A stretch of DNA of 64,000 bases from an uncultured Bacteroidales bacterium. Lineage in GTDB: Bacteria > Bacteroidota > Bacteroidia > Bacteroidales > WCHB1-69. This document shows, one piece after another, positions 20,346 to 29,483 of this stretch. The DNA lies in contig CAMJXE010000003.1 of NCBI GenBank assembly GCA_946409645.1, positions 19,721-83,720 of the forward strand, written 5' to 3'. Under the pieces are notes generated by a model. The model was not told the DNA's origin, searched no databases, and was given only the letters and a program-made list of their open reading frames with translations. A program made the position numbers and the translations under genes. Numbering within the stretch: position 1 is the first letter of the stretch; each line of letters opens with the position of its first letter.

Positions 20346-21101
20346 ATGGGTCAAAAAGTTAATCCTATCGGCTTGCGCCTCGGTATTGTAAGAGGCTGGG
20401 ACTCTAATTGGTACGGCGGCAAAAATTTCGCCGGTAAAATCGTCGAAGATGACAAAATTAGAAAGTATTTAAATGCTAAGTTCTCAAAAGCCGGCATTTC
20501 GAAAATCTACATTGAGAGAACCTTAAAACTCGTCACCGTCACCATCAGCGCAGGCCGTCCCGGTGTGATCATCGGCAAAGGCGGAGCTGAAGTGGACAGC
20601 GTGAAGGAAGAACTGAAAGTGATCACCGGCAAGGAGATCCAAATCAACATCAACGAAGTCAAACGCCCTGACCTTGACGCACAGCTGGTGGCTCAGAACA
20701 TCGCCCGTCAAATCGAGGGTCGTGTCACCTACAAGAAAGCCGTCAAGACCGCAATCGCTGCAACGATGCGTGCACAGGCCGAGGGTATCAAGGTGACAGT
20801 TGCTGGTCGTTTGGGCGGTGCAGAAATCGCTCGCGCCGAGCACTTCAAAGATGGTCGTATCCCGTTGCATACGCTTCGTGCCGACATCGACTACGCTCCC
20901 GTTGAGGCTCACACCACCTACGGTTGCATTGGTGTCAAAGTATGGATCTGTCGTGGCATCGTCTATGGCAAGCGTGATCTTTTCGCCAACGAGGCAGCCA
21001 AGGAGCAACGTCCTTCAGGCGGCGGCAAGAAGATGTTCCGCGGACCTCGCAGAGACCGCGACAACCGCAATCGTAACAATAACAGAAATCACAATAATTA
21101 A
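20346..21101 (+). CDS. rpsC: 30S ribosomal protein S3
   Basis: [36 protein letters not shown] motif. Confidence 0.97.
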   Translation: MGQKVNPIGLRLGIVRGWDSNWYGGKNFAGKIVEDDKIRKYLNAKFSKAGISKIYIERTLKLVTVTISAGRPGVIIGKGGAEVDSVKEELKVITGKEIQININEVKRPDLDAQLVAQNIARQIEGRVTYKKAVKTAIAATMRAQAEGIKVTVAGRLGGAEIARAEHFKDGRIPLHTLRADIDYAPVEAHTTYGCIGVKVWICRGIVYGKRDLFANEAAKEQRPSGGGKKMFRGPRRDRDNRNRNNNRNHNN

Positions 21102-21151
21102 ACCGACGCCAAGATGCCGGTAATATCAAATAATTAAAAACATCAAAAGCA

Positions 21152-21577
21152 ATGTTACAACCGAAAAAACTCAAATACAGAAGGCCGCAGAAAGGCAGAA
21201 TGAAATCCATCACCAAGCGTGGTTCCGAGATTTCATTCGGCTCATTCGCGCTGAAAACATTGGATGCTTATTGGATCACCGCTCGTCAAATCGAGGCAGC
21301 CCGTCAGGCTATCACCCGTGAGATGAAGCGTCAAGGTAAGCTCTGGATCCGCATTTTCCCCGACCGTCCCGTCACTGCTAAGGGTTTGGGTGTTCGTATG
21401 GGTAAAGGTAAGGGTACTCCTGAGTACTATGCCGCCCGCGTAAGCCCCGGCCGCATTCTTTTCGAAGCAGACGGCATTCCGTTGGAGGTCGCTCGCGAAG
21501 CTATGCGACTCGGTGCCCAAAAGCTCCCGGTCCATACCAAATTTATTGTCAGAAGAGATTATTCAGAAGAAATCTAA
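21152..21577 (+). CDS. rplP: 50S ribosomal protein L16
   Basis: [40 protein letters not shown]. Confidence 0.97.
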   Translation: MLQPKKLKYRRPQKGRMKSITKRGSEISFGSFALKTLDAYWITARQIEAARQAITREMKRQGKLWIRIFPDRPVTAKGLGVRMGKGKGTPEYYAARVSPGRILFEADGIPLEVAREAMRLGAQKLPVHTKFIVRRDYSEEI

Positions 21578-21592
21578 AAGGAGGAACATAGT

Positions 21593-21793
21593 ATGAAACA
21601 AAAAGAAATCAACGAATTGACCACTCCCGAAATCCGGGAAAGACTGGCTACGGAAAAAGACAGACTGGTTACGATGCGCTTGAATCATGCCATCTCTCCT
21701 CTGGAAAATCCCCAACTGATCAAGTCTCAGCGCAGAGATATCGCCCGCCTTATGACGGAACTGCGCAAACGCGAAATGAACGAAAATAAATAA
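21593..21793 (+). CDS. rpmC: 50S ribosomal protein L29
   Basis: L29 helical hairpin; position between L16 and S17. Confidence 0.95.
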   Translation: MKQKEINELTTPEIRERLATEKDRLVTMRLNHAISPLENPQLIKSQRRDIARLMTELRKREMNENK

Positions 21794-21813
21794 CCTATCA
21801 CTGATAAAGCATT

Positions 21814-22068
21814 ATGGAAAGAAATAACAGAAAAGTCAGAGAAGGCATTGTCGTGAGCGACAAGATGGACAAGTCTATCGTCATCAAGGTCGAGCGCAAG
21901 ATGAAACACCCCATTTATGGTAAGTTCCTGAAACGTTCCACCAAATTCATGGCACACGACGAGAAGAACGAGTGCCGCATCGGTGACAGAGTGAGAATTA
22001 TGGAAACCAGACCTTTGTCCAAGAACAAATGCTGGCGTTTAATTGAAATCGTAGAAAAGGCTAAATAG
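21814..22068 (+). CDS. rpsQ: 30S ribosomal protein S17
   Basis: [29 protein letters not shown]. Confidence 0.96.
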   Translation: MERNNRKVREGIVVSDKMDKSIVIKVERKMKHPIYGKFLKRSTKFMAHDEKNECRIGDRVRIMETRPLSKNKCWRLIEIVEKAK

Positions 22069-22073
22069 TAATT

Positions 22074-22442
22074 ATGATACAGCAAGAATCCAGATTAGCA
22101 GTTGCGGATAACAGCGGCGCCAAGGAAGTGCTCTGCATCCGCGTATTGGGCGGCACAAAGAAGCGTTATGCACGCGTGGGCGACAAAATCGTCGTAGCCA
22201 TCAAGAGTGCCATCCCTTCCGGCCAGGTCAAAGCCGGCACCGTGTCCAAGGCAGTGGTGGTGCGCACCAAACGCCACGTCCGCAGAAACGACGGCTCCTA
22301 CATCAAGTTTGATGACAATGCCGTGGTTCTGCTGACCGCATCCGATGAGTTGCGTGGCACCCGTATCTTCGGACCTGTTGCCCGTGAATTGCGCGAGAAA
22401 CAGTTCATGAAAATCGTGTCTTTGGCCCCCGAAGTGTTATAA
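22074..22442 (+). CDS. rplN: 50S ribosomal protein L14
   Basis: [27 protein letters not shown]. Confidence 0.97.
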   Translation: MIQQESRLAVADNSGAKEVLCIRVLGGTKKRYARVGDKIVVAIKSAIPSGQVKAGTVSKAVVVRTKRHVRRNDGSYIKFDDNAVVLLTASDELRGTRIFGPVARELREKQFMKIVSLAPEVL

Positions 22443-22510
22443 TCAAGTCAATAAATCATTTATTATACAATTGACAAAGACCAATTGACAAACATTTAAA
22501 CAAAAAAGGA

Positions 22511-22825
22511 ATGAAACTGAAAATTAAAAAAGGCGACACTGTAAAAGTGATTACCGGTGAGTACAAAGGAACTCAAGGTAAGGTGCTGGAAGTCTTCCCC
22601 AAGGAAAACAAGGCTATGGTGGAAGGCTGCAACATGGTGTCTAAGAGCACTAAACCGAGCGCTGCAGCACCTAACGGCGGCATCATCAAGAAAGAGGCCC
22701 CCATGCACATCTCCAACCTCATGTTGGTTGACGCTAAAGGAAACGCTACCCGCGTGGGTAGAAAGTTGAACGAGAATGGCAAATTAGTCAGATATTCTAA
22801 AAAGTCAGGAGAGGAGATTAAGTAA
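22511..22825 (+). CDS. rplX: 50S ribosomal protein L24
   Basis: [25 protein letters not shown] (KOW). Confidence 0.96.
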   Translation: MKLKIKKGDTVKVITGEYKGTQGKVLEVFPKENKAMVEGCNMVSKSTKPSAAAPNGGIIKKEAPMHISNLMLVDAKGNATRVGRKLNENGKLVRYSKKSGEEIK

Positions 22826-23379
22826 TGTACACACCGAGATACAAAGAAAAATATCAAAATGAGGTTCTTCCCGCTCTGAAAGAACAATTCGGATTCAAAT
22901 CCGTCATGCGCGTGCCCAGAATCACCAAGATATGCCTTAACCAAGGTCTTGGTAAGTTCGGCATCGCCGATAAGAAACTCATTGACGCTGGCGTCCAGGA
23001 AATGACCCTCATCGCCGGTCAGAAAGCTGTTCCCACCAAATCCAAGAAGGATATTTCAAACTTCAAGTTGAGAAAAGGTATGCCCATCGGCGTGCGCGTG
23101 ACCCTTCACGGCGACCGCATGTATGAGTTCCTCGACCGCCTTGTCACCGTCTCCATCCCTCGTATCCGCGACTTCCGCGGTATCAGCGACAAAGGCTTCG
23201 ACGGACGCGGCAACTATACGCTCGGTATTCCCGAACAGATTATCTTCCCCGAAATCGATATCGATAAAGTGCTCAAAATTAACGGTATGGACATCACTTT
23301 CGTGACGACTGCTCAGAACGACAAGGAGTGTCTGGCCCTGTTGAAAGAATTTGGCTTACCCTTTAAAAATCAAAAGTAA
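22825..23379 (+). CDS. rplE: 50S ribosomal protein L5
   Basis: [23 protein letters not shown]; start overlaps rplX stop by 1 nt. Confidence 0.97.
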   Translation: MYTPRYKEKYQNEVLPALKEQFGFKSVMRVPRITKICLNQGLGKFGIADKKLIDAGVQEMTLIAGQKAVPTKSKKDISNFKLRKGMPIGVRVTLHGDRMYEFLDRLVTVSIPRIRDFRGISDKGFDGRGNYTLGIPEQIIFPEIDIDKVLKINGMDITFVTTAQNDKECLALLKEFGLPFKNQK

Positions 23380-23385
23380 GTAATC

Positions 23386-23685
23386 ATGGCAAAGGAATCT
23401 TTAAAAGCAAGAGAAATCAAAAGAGCGAAAATGGTCGCTAAGTACGCGGCAAAACGCGCAGAACTGAAGAAAATCATGAAAGGCGATGATTACGAGGCCA
23501 AGAGAGCCGCTGATATCGCGCTTCAGAAATTACCCCCGAACTCTAACCCTATCCGTATGCACAACCGCTGCAAGCTGAGCGGCCGTCCGAAAGGCTATAT
23601 GCGCCAGTTCGGTCTCTCCCGTATCGACTTCAGAGAGTTGGCACTCGCAGGTAAAATCCCCGGAGTTAAAAAAGCTAGTTGGTAA
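23386..23685 (+). CDS. rpsN: 30S ribosomal protein S14
   Basis: [39 protein letters not shown]. Confidence 0.96.
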   Translation: MAKESLKAREIKRAKMVAKYAAKRAELKKIMKGDDYEAKRAADIALQKLPPNSNPIRMHNRCKLSGRPKGYMRQFGLSRIDFRELALAGKIPGVKKASW

Positions 23686-23707
23686 ACCTAAAGAAGAAGA
23701 TTAAATT

Positions 23708-24106
23708 ATGAATACCGATCCCATTTCAGATTATTTGACTCGTTTGAGAAACGCTATCCGCGCTCATCACGAAGTGGTCGAAATCCCCGCTTCCAACGAG
23801 AAGAAAGCTATAACCAAGATCCTTTTCGACAAAGGTTATATCTTGAACTATAAATTTGAGGATGAAACCATGCCCAAAACGATTAAGATCGCTTTGAAAT
23901 ATCATCCTGCAACCAAACAGTCTGCCATCAGCGAGATCAAGCGCGTTAGCCGCCCTGGTCTTCGTAAATACGTGGGCGCCAAGGAAATGCCCTCTGTGTT
24001 GAACGGCCTCGGCATCGCTATCGTCTCCACTTCCCACGGCATGATGACCGATAAGGAAGCCAAAGCTCAAAATGTTGGCGGCGAAGTTATTTGTTACATC
24101 AGTTAA
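23708..24106 (+). CDS. rpsH: 30S ribosomal protein S8
   Basis: MNTDPISDYLTRLRNAI; GLGIAIVSTSHGMMTDKEA. Confidence 0.96.
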   Translation: MNTDPISDYLTRLRNAIRAHHEVVEIPASNEKKAITKILFDKGYILNYKFEDETMPKTIKIALKYHPATKQSAISEIKRVSRPGLRKYVGAKEMPSVLNGLGIAIVSTSHGMMTDKEAKAQNVGGEVICYIS

Positions 24107-24121
24107 TAGGAGGAGAAAGTT

Positions 24122-24682
24122 ATGTCAAGAATAGGAAAATTACAAATCGCTATCCCCGCTGGGGTTGAAGTGAAAAGAGACGAAAAGTCGAACATCGTGA
24201 CTGTCAAGGGCCCGAAAGGCGAACTGCAACAGTATGTCGATGAACGTATTACTTTCGAAATTGAAGACGGACACCTCCATGTGAAACGCCCCTCTGACTC
24301 CAAACGTGACCGTTCCATGCACGGCCTCTATCGCGCCCTGCTGAACAATATGATCGTCGGCGTGTCTCAAGGCTTCACCAAGAAGATGGAAGTGATCGGC
24401 GTCGGTTACAAAGCTGAAGCTAAAGGCGACCATCAACTTGACATGGGTCTGGGCTATTCCCACAACATCCTGTTCGATTTCCCCAAGGAAATCACCGTGC
24501 AGACCATCAATGAGAAAGGTAAAAACCCTGTTATCATTCTGAGCTGCATCGACAAACAGCTGTTGGGTCAGGTGGCTACCAAAATCCGTTCTTATCGTAA
24601 ACCCGAACCTTATAAAGGTAAAGGTATTCGCTTCGAAGGTGAATATGTTAGAAAGAAAGCTGGTAAATCGGCTGAAAAATAA
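24122..24682 (+). CDS. rplF: 50S ribosomal protein L6
   Basis: MSRIGKLQIAIPAGVEV; RKPEPYKGKGIRFEGE. Confidence 0.97.
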   Translation: MSRIGKLQIAIPAGVEVKRDEKSNIVTVKGPKGELQQYVDERITFEIEDGHLHVKRPSDSKRDRSMHGLYRALLNNMIVGVSQGFTKKMEVIGVGYKAEAKGDHQLDMGLGYSHNILFDFPKEITVQTINEKGKNPVIILSCIDKQLLGQVATKIRSYRKPEPYKGKGIRFEGEYVRKKAGKSAEK

Positions 24683-24700
24683 TCGTCAAAATTTGTTATT

Positions 24701-25060
24701 ATGGCTTACAATAAAAAAGAATATAGAAGAAAAAGGATTAAAAACCGCATTCGTAAGATCGTTAGCGGTACCCCGGTTCGTCCCAGAATGTCCGTCTTCA
24801 GAAGCAATCGCGACATCTATGTGCAAGTTATTGACGATGAAGCCGGTGTTACTTTGGTCTCCGCATCCTCAAAGTTACCCGATATCGCTTCTCAGAAAGT
24901 GACCAAATGCGAGAAATCCAAACTCGTGGGCAAGGAAATCGCTTCCCGCGCTATCGCAGCTGGCATCAATGAAGTGGTGTTCGACCGTAATGGATATCTG
25001 TATCATGGTAGAGTAAAATCTTTGGCTGATGCAGCCAGAGAAGGTGGTCTTAAATTTTAA
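24701..25060 (+). CDS. rplR: 50S ribosomal protein L18
   Basis: [42 protein letters not shown]. Confidence 0.96.
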   Translation: MAYNKKEYRRKRIKNRIRKIVSGTPVRPRMSVFRSNRDIYVQVIDDEAGVTLVSASSKLPDIASQKVTKCEKSKLVGKEIASRAIAAGINEVVFDRNGYLYHGRVKSLADAAREGGLKF

Positions 25061-25071
25061 TTATCAGTACT

Positions 25072-25590
25072 ATGGCTAACGAAAATATCAAGAAAGTAAA
25101 AGCAGCTGACCTCGAACTCAAAGAGCGCGTGGTCGCCACCAACAGAGTGACGAAAGTGACCAAGGGTGGTCGAATCTTCAGTTTCGCCGTCATCGTGGTC
25201 GTTGGTAATGAGAACGGTATCGTAGGCTATGGTCTGGGTAAGGCCCGCGAAGTCTCGACCGCCATTTCCAAAGGCGTGGAAGATGCAAAGAAGAACCTCA
25301 TTCAAGTGCCCATCCTCAAAGGTACAATCCCTCATTCAGGTGAAGGTAAGTACAGTGGCGCTAACGTTTTCATGAAACCCGCAGCTCCTGGTACCGGTGT
25401 CATCGCCGGCGGTGCTATGCGTGCCGTGTTTGAGAGCGTGGGCGTGAAGAACGTGCTCGCCAAGTCTAAAGGCTCCTCTAACCCGCATAGCGTGGTGAAA
25501 GCCACTATCGGTGCCCTCGCCAAAATGCGCGACGCCTACACCGTGGCCCAAGTGCGCGGAGTCAGCCTCGACAAAGTGTTCAACGGTTAA
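25072..25590 (+). CDS. rpsE: 30S ribosomal protein S5
   Basis: [72 protein letters not shown]. Confidence 0.97.
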   Translation: MANENIKKVKAADLELKERVVATNRVTKVTKGGRIFSFAVIVVVGNENGIVGYGLGKAREVSTAISKGVEDAKKNLIQVPILKGTIPHSGEGKYSGANVFMKPAAPGTGVIAGGAMRAVFESVGVKNVLAKSKGSSNPHSVVKATIGALAKMRDAYTVAQVRGVSLDKVFNG

Positions 25591-25616
25591 TTCGATTTTA
25601 CATAAATCGTTATATG

Positions 25617-25647
25617 AAAGGGATTTCCGAAAGGGAGTCCCTTTTTT
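25617..25647 (+). terminator. Intrinsic terminator after rpsE
   Basis: AAAGGGA...TCCCTTTTTT stem-loop with T-run. Confidence 0.75.
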
Positions 25648-25756
25648 GTTGTAAGGCAATAGGCAACAGGCATTAGGCAAAAGATCGATCCACAAAAAAA
25701 TTGCCTTTTGCCTAAAAATTAGTATCTTTGCACGTTGAACTTCAAAACAATTTATT

Positions 25757-28246
25757 ATGACCGATGAAAATTTAAAACAAACAAAATCCTTTGTCAATCA
25801 GAAACTTAATTTTGTGGAGGATTTGGTGCTGCACACGGATGCGCACATCTTTCTCACAGGAAAGGCGGGTACTGGAAAAACCACTTTTCTGAAAAGTTTG
25901 CCATTAAAGACTCATAAACGCATGGTGGTAGTGGCTCCTACGGGCGTGGCGGCCATCAATGCAGGCGGACAAACCATCCACTCGTTTTTCCAGCTGCCAT
26001 TTGGACCGCAACTACCTGAAGGGGCGCAGATTCATTCTTCGCAGAACAAAAAAGAGGTGGCCGCGCAGTTCCAGAAAATGCGCGGTACGAAGCTGAAGAT
26101 TATCCGCACCCTCGACCTTCTCGTCATCGACGAAATCAGTATGGTGCGTGCCGATGTCCTGGACGCGGTGGATGCCGTGTTGCGTCGCGCTCGCCGCTCC
26201 TCCCGACCTTTCGGTGGAGTGCAAGTGCTCATGATCGGCGACGTGCATCAGCTTGCACCTGTGGCGAAACCTGAAGAATGGGAGGTTCTTGCGCCCTACT
26301 ATAAGACGGTCTATTTTTTCGGCAGTCACGTGTTGCAGAAAACAGAATATATCTGCGTGGAACTGGAGCACATTTACCGACAACAGGACCGCGACTTCAT
26401 CACGTTGCTCAACAAGGTCCGCCACAACCAAATGGATGCCGAGTGCATACGGTTGCTGAATACGCGGTATATTCCCGATTTTAAGCCATCAGATGGCTAT
26501 ATCACACTGACGACACATAATGCGCAGGCTGATGAAATCAATGAGTCGAGGCTTCGGGCAATCGAACAGAAACGTCTTCTTTTCCGATCGGAGGTCAAGG
26601 GCATTTTCCCATCGCACATCTATCCGACAAAGGAGGAATTGGAGTTGAAAATCGGGGCGCAGGTGATGTTCGTGAAGAACGACCCAAGTCCTGAGAAGGC
26701 ATATTACAACGGTAAAATCGGGCAATTGACCGGCTATGATGGAGATACGGGTGAGTTGGAGGTTGTGTGTGGTGACGAACGCATCAAAGTGCTGCCAGTC
26801 GTATGGCAGAATATGGATTATACCCTTAACGAAGATAATCAGCAAATCGAGGAAAAAGAGATTGGCAGTTTCACGCAGATTCCGTTGCGACTCGCGTGGG
26901 CCGTGACCATCCATAAAAGTCAGGGACTTACTTTTGACAAGCTGGTCGTAGATGCGCAGCAAGCTTTCGCACACGGGCAGGTCTATGTCGCGCTCAGTCG
27001 CTGCACCTCCCTCGAAGGGCTCGTCCTCAAAACCCCAATCACTTCGGAAGCACTCATCAATGACGGTCTCGTGGATTATTTCGTGGAAACAATGCCTGAA
27101 AGGGAGCCATCGCAAGAGAAAGTGATCCTTCTCAGAAGCGAGTATGAGTTAACCACTATTTTGGAACTGATTGATTTCCAAGAGATATATCGTACAATTG
27201 GAAAGTTGGCCAAAGTGGTGTTAGACAATCGGTCATTGTTTGAAGGTGAAATGGTACAAGAACTTGTCGGGCTTCGCGACAGTTGCAGTAAAGAGCTCGT
27301 GGGTGTGGGGAAAAAGTTCGAAATCCAAATCTGGCAATTGCATCAAACGGCACTTTATGAAGACAATTCCATGTTGCAAGAGCGTTTGCAAAAAGGGACG
27401 AATTATTTCAAGGAGCATCTGCAAGTGATTTCCGACAAATTACAAAGGCTTCCTTACAAAACGGACAATAAAACTGTGAATGAGCAGATTACGGATATTT
27501 TGAAACAGTTGAGAGACGAATGCTTTGTGAAGATGGCTTGTTTGGCGAATTGTGAGAAAGCTTTTAGCGTGGAAGAGTATTATAAAACAAAGTCTATCAG
27601 TTTTTTAGAGGCAGAGAAGTTGTCTAAATCCAAGAGTTCGATCAGGGAGGGTTTGATGGAGAAAAGCACCTTGTATGCCGCTTTGAACGCTTGGCGTGCC
27701 GACAAGGCGGAGGAAGAAGATGCAGAGCTGTACAATATCATTCCGAGCAAAACTTTAAAGGCTATTTCGAAAGAAAAACCGGTCACTATTGCTGATCTCA
27801 AGCAGATCGAGGGTATAGGTCCGAAACGTATCAAGGCCTTCGGGCGAGAGATTGTCAACATTGTGAGGGTTTATTCGGGAATGGAAATGCTTGATAATGA
27901 ATCAGCTGAAATGGATTTGTCGGGCGATAAGCCTGCTAAACCGAAAAAGCCGAATGGAGAAACCTACCTGATTACGAAGAGAATGCTTGACAAGGGGATG
28001 ACGGCGGAGGAGATTGCTGCGGAGCGAGGGTTGGCTGTCTCTACCATATATGGTCACATTGCGCGATTCGTGGAGCATGGCGATTATGAGGCTACTGATT
28101 TCGTTGATAAGGAGAAATGCGACATCATGGAGGAGTATTTCCGCGACACCGAAGATAAGTCGTTGAATGCGGCGCGGGAGGTTTTAGGCGATGATTTCGA
28201 GTTCTGGGAATTGCGTATGGTTTTGGCGGGGATGGCTGATACTTGA
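25757..28246 (+). CDS. Pif1/RecD-like AAA helicase with C-terminal HRDC and helix-turn-helix domains
   Basis: Walker A FLTGKAGTGKTTFLKSL, LLVIDEISMV, TIHKSQGLTFDKLVVDA, C-terminal LKQIEGIGPKRIKAFGREI and HTH. Confidence 0.9.
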   Translation: MTDENLKQTKSFVNQKLNFVEDLVLHTDAHIFLTGKAGTGKTTFLKSLPLKTHKRMVVVAPTGVAAINAGGQTIHSFFQLPFGPQLPEGAQIHSSQNKKEVAAQFQKMRGTKLKIIRTLDLLVIDEISMVRADVLDAVDAVLRRARRSSRPFGGVQVLMIGDVHQLAPVAKPEEWEVLAPYYKTVYFFGSHVLQKTEYICVELEHIYRQQDRDFITLLNKVRHNQMDAECIRLLNTRYIPDFKPSDGYITLTTHNAQADEINESRLRAIEQKRLLFRSEVKGIFPSHIYPTKEELELKIGAQVMFVKNDPSPEKAYYNGKIGQLTGYDGDTGELEVVCGDERIKVLPVVWQNMDYTLNEDNQQIEEKEIGSFTQIPLRLAWAVTIHKSQGLTFDKLVVDAQQAFAHGQVYVALSRCTSLEGLVLKTPITSEALINDGLVDYFVETMPEREPSQEKVILLRSEYELTTILELIDFQEIYRTIGKLAKVVLDNRSLFEGEMVQELVGLRDSCSKELVGVGKKFEIQIWQLHQTALYEDNSMLQERLQKGTNYFKEHLQVISDKLQRLPYKTDNKTVNEQITDILKQLRDECFVKMACLANCEKAFSVEEYYKTKSISFLEAEKLSKSKSSIREGLMEKSTLYAALNAWRADKAEEEDAELYNIIPSKTLKAISKEKPVTIADLKQIEGIGPKRIKAFGREIVNIVRVYSGMEMLDNESAEMDLSGDKPAKPKKPNGETYLITKRMLDKGMTAEEIAAERGLAVSTIYGHIARFVEHGDYEATDFVDKEKCDIMEEYFRDTEDKSLNAAREVLGDDFEFWELRMVLAGMADT

Positions 28247-28381
28247 TTCGGAATTACTAAGGAGCGCGGCAGAAACGTTACGTCCTTTTTTTATGCAAAG
28301 GCCTTATTTTTTTTCACACCAACACTCCGAAACACAAAAAATGTTATCTTTGCAGTGTCGTTTTGTCCGAAGCCCAAGGGG

Positions 28382-28427
28382 GCGACGCTTCCAAGCGTCG
28401 CAATACAACCGACGTTGAAAACGTCGG
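28382..28427. repeat. Two adjacent hairpins GCGACGCTTccAAGCGTCGC and CCGACGTTgaaAACGTCGG
   Basis: Inverted repeats read directly; related hairpin at 54422-54439. Confidence 0.8.
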
Positions 28428-28570
28428 CCCATAGACGGGTTCGCGGGCGGGAGACAGACATATAAAAAGGCGTTGAGTCAACGTCTTATCTGCGGCTTGT
28501 TCGAATCTCGCAAATTCAAATCCATCCGCAAGGTAGGGCAATGTTCAATGTCCATGATTTGTATATTTCT

Positions 28571-28598
28571 GTAGAGACGTTGCGCGCAACGTCTCTAC
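28571..28598. repeat. 28-bp perfect palindrome, identical to 6122-6149
   Basis: Read directly. Confidence 0.95.
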
Positions 28599-28697
28599 AA
28601 TGCGGATTTTCCAAATAATCCGTTTTCAATATACATTACTGCGTGGGCTTCGGCATTGCTTATCCTCGGATGGAAGGCAATGCGAGAGCCTGAACAA

Positions 28698-28737
28698 GCG
28701 GGATGAGCGATGAGTTCAGATTCCCGCGCTTTTTTTA
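28698..28737 (+). terminator. Intrinsic terminator-like hairpin with T-run, no annotated gene upstream
   Basis: GCGGGA...TCCCGC followed by TTTTTTT. Confidence 0.5.
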
Positions 28738-28803
28738 TATGGTCTTTGTGTAGCCAATGGTTAGCTCTGCTTGGGAATCGGGAGCATATAAAGAGTGAAT
28801 GAT

Positions 28804-29292
28804 ATGAAACAGATTCCTTTGTTAATCGCCTTCCTTGCTGTTTTCAGAATAGCAGTAGATGCGCAAACCGCCATCGTCCCCGTTGGCGGTGATGCACAGA
28901 GTAGTTATGGCAGTGTCAGTTACACGGTCGGGCAGATTGCGACACAGACATTTTCCAATACCAATGGCTCCATATCCGTGGCCGAAGGCGTGCAGCAACC
29001 CTACGAGATTATGACCGTCGGGGTGGACGAATATCCCCAGATCGTCCTGAATGCCGTTGTCTATCCCAATCCGACGCAAAACATCGCACATTTGCGGCTC
29101 AACGGCTTCGAGATTCCCTCCGACGGCCTACGCGCCATACTCTACGACGGCAACAGCAAGCAATTGCAATCTTTTGCGGTTACCGACGACCTCACTGTGC
29201 TCCAGATCGGACAATACGCCACGGGGACCTATGTTCTGGAACTGCTCGATGGGAAACGGGTGTTGAAAACGTTCAAGATAGTGCGGCGATGA
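28804..29292 (+). CDS. Secreted protein with T9SS type A-like C-terminal sorting domain
   Basis: Signal peptide; VYPNPTQNIAHLRL ... GTYVLELLDGKRVLKTFKIVRR* typical type A CTD. Confidence 0.75.
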   Translation: MKQIPLLIAFLAVFRIAVDAQTAIVPVGGDAQSSYGSVSYTVGQIATQTFSNTNGSISVAEGVQQPYEIMTVGVDEYPQIVLNAVVYPNPTQNIAHLRLNGFEIPSDGLRAILYDGNSKQLQSFAVTDDLTVLQIGQYATGTYVLELLDGKRVLKTFKIVRR

Positions 29293-29360
29293 ATCGGAAT
29301 GGTGCTGCCCTGATTGTTAATTCTATTCCAAGAGGGCTGCAGGCCCGACACGTGTCAACC

Positions 29361-29445
29361 CAGGGTGAGCGCAGCGAGCCCTGGGCCATCCGGGGTGAGC
29401 GCAGTGAGCCCTGAGCCATATAGGGTGAGCGCAGCGAGCCCTGGG
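29361..29445. repeat. Three tandem copies of imperfect palindrome GGGTGAGCGCAGYGAGCCCTG
   Basis: Copies at ~29361-29383, 29392-29413 and 29422-29445. Confidence 0.85.
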
Positions 29446-29483
29446 GATATCCAAAATAATACTATTCACCAAATATAAATCGT

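Noticed and set aside
25757-28246. HRDC-containing helicase as a DGR accessory gene
   Set aside because: HRDC proteins occur in some DGRs, but this is a common stand-alone Pif1-like helicase ~8 kb from the RT in a different transcription unit.
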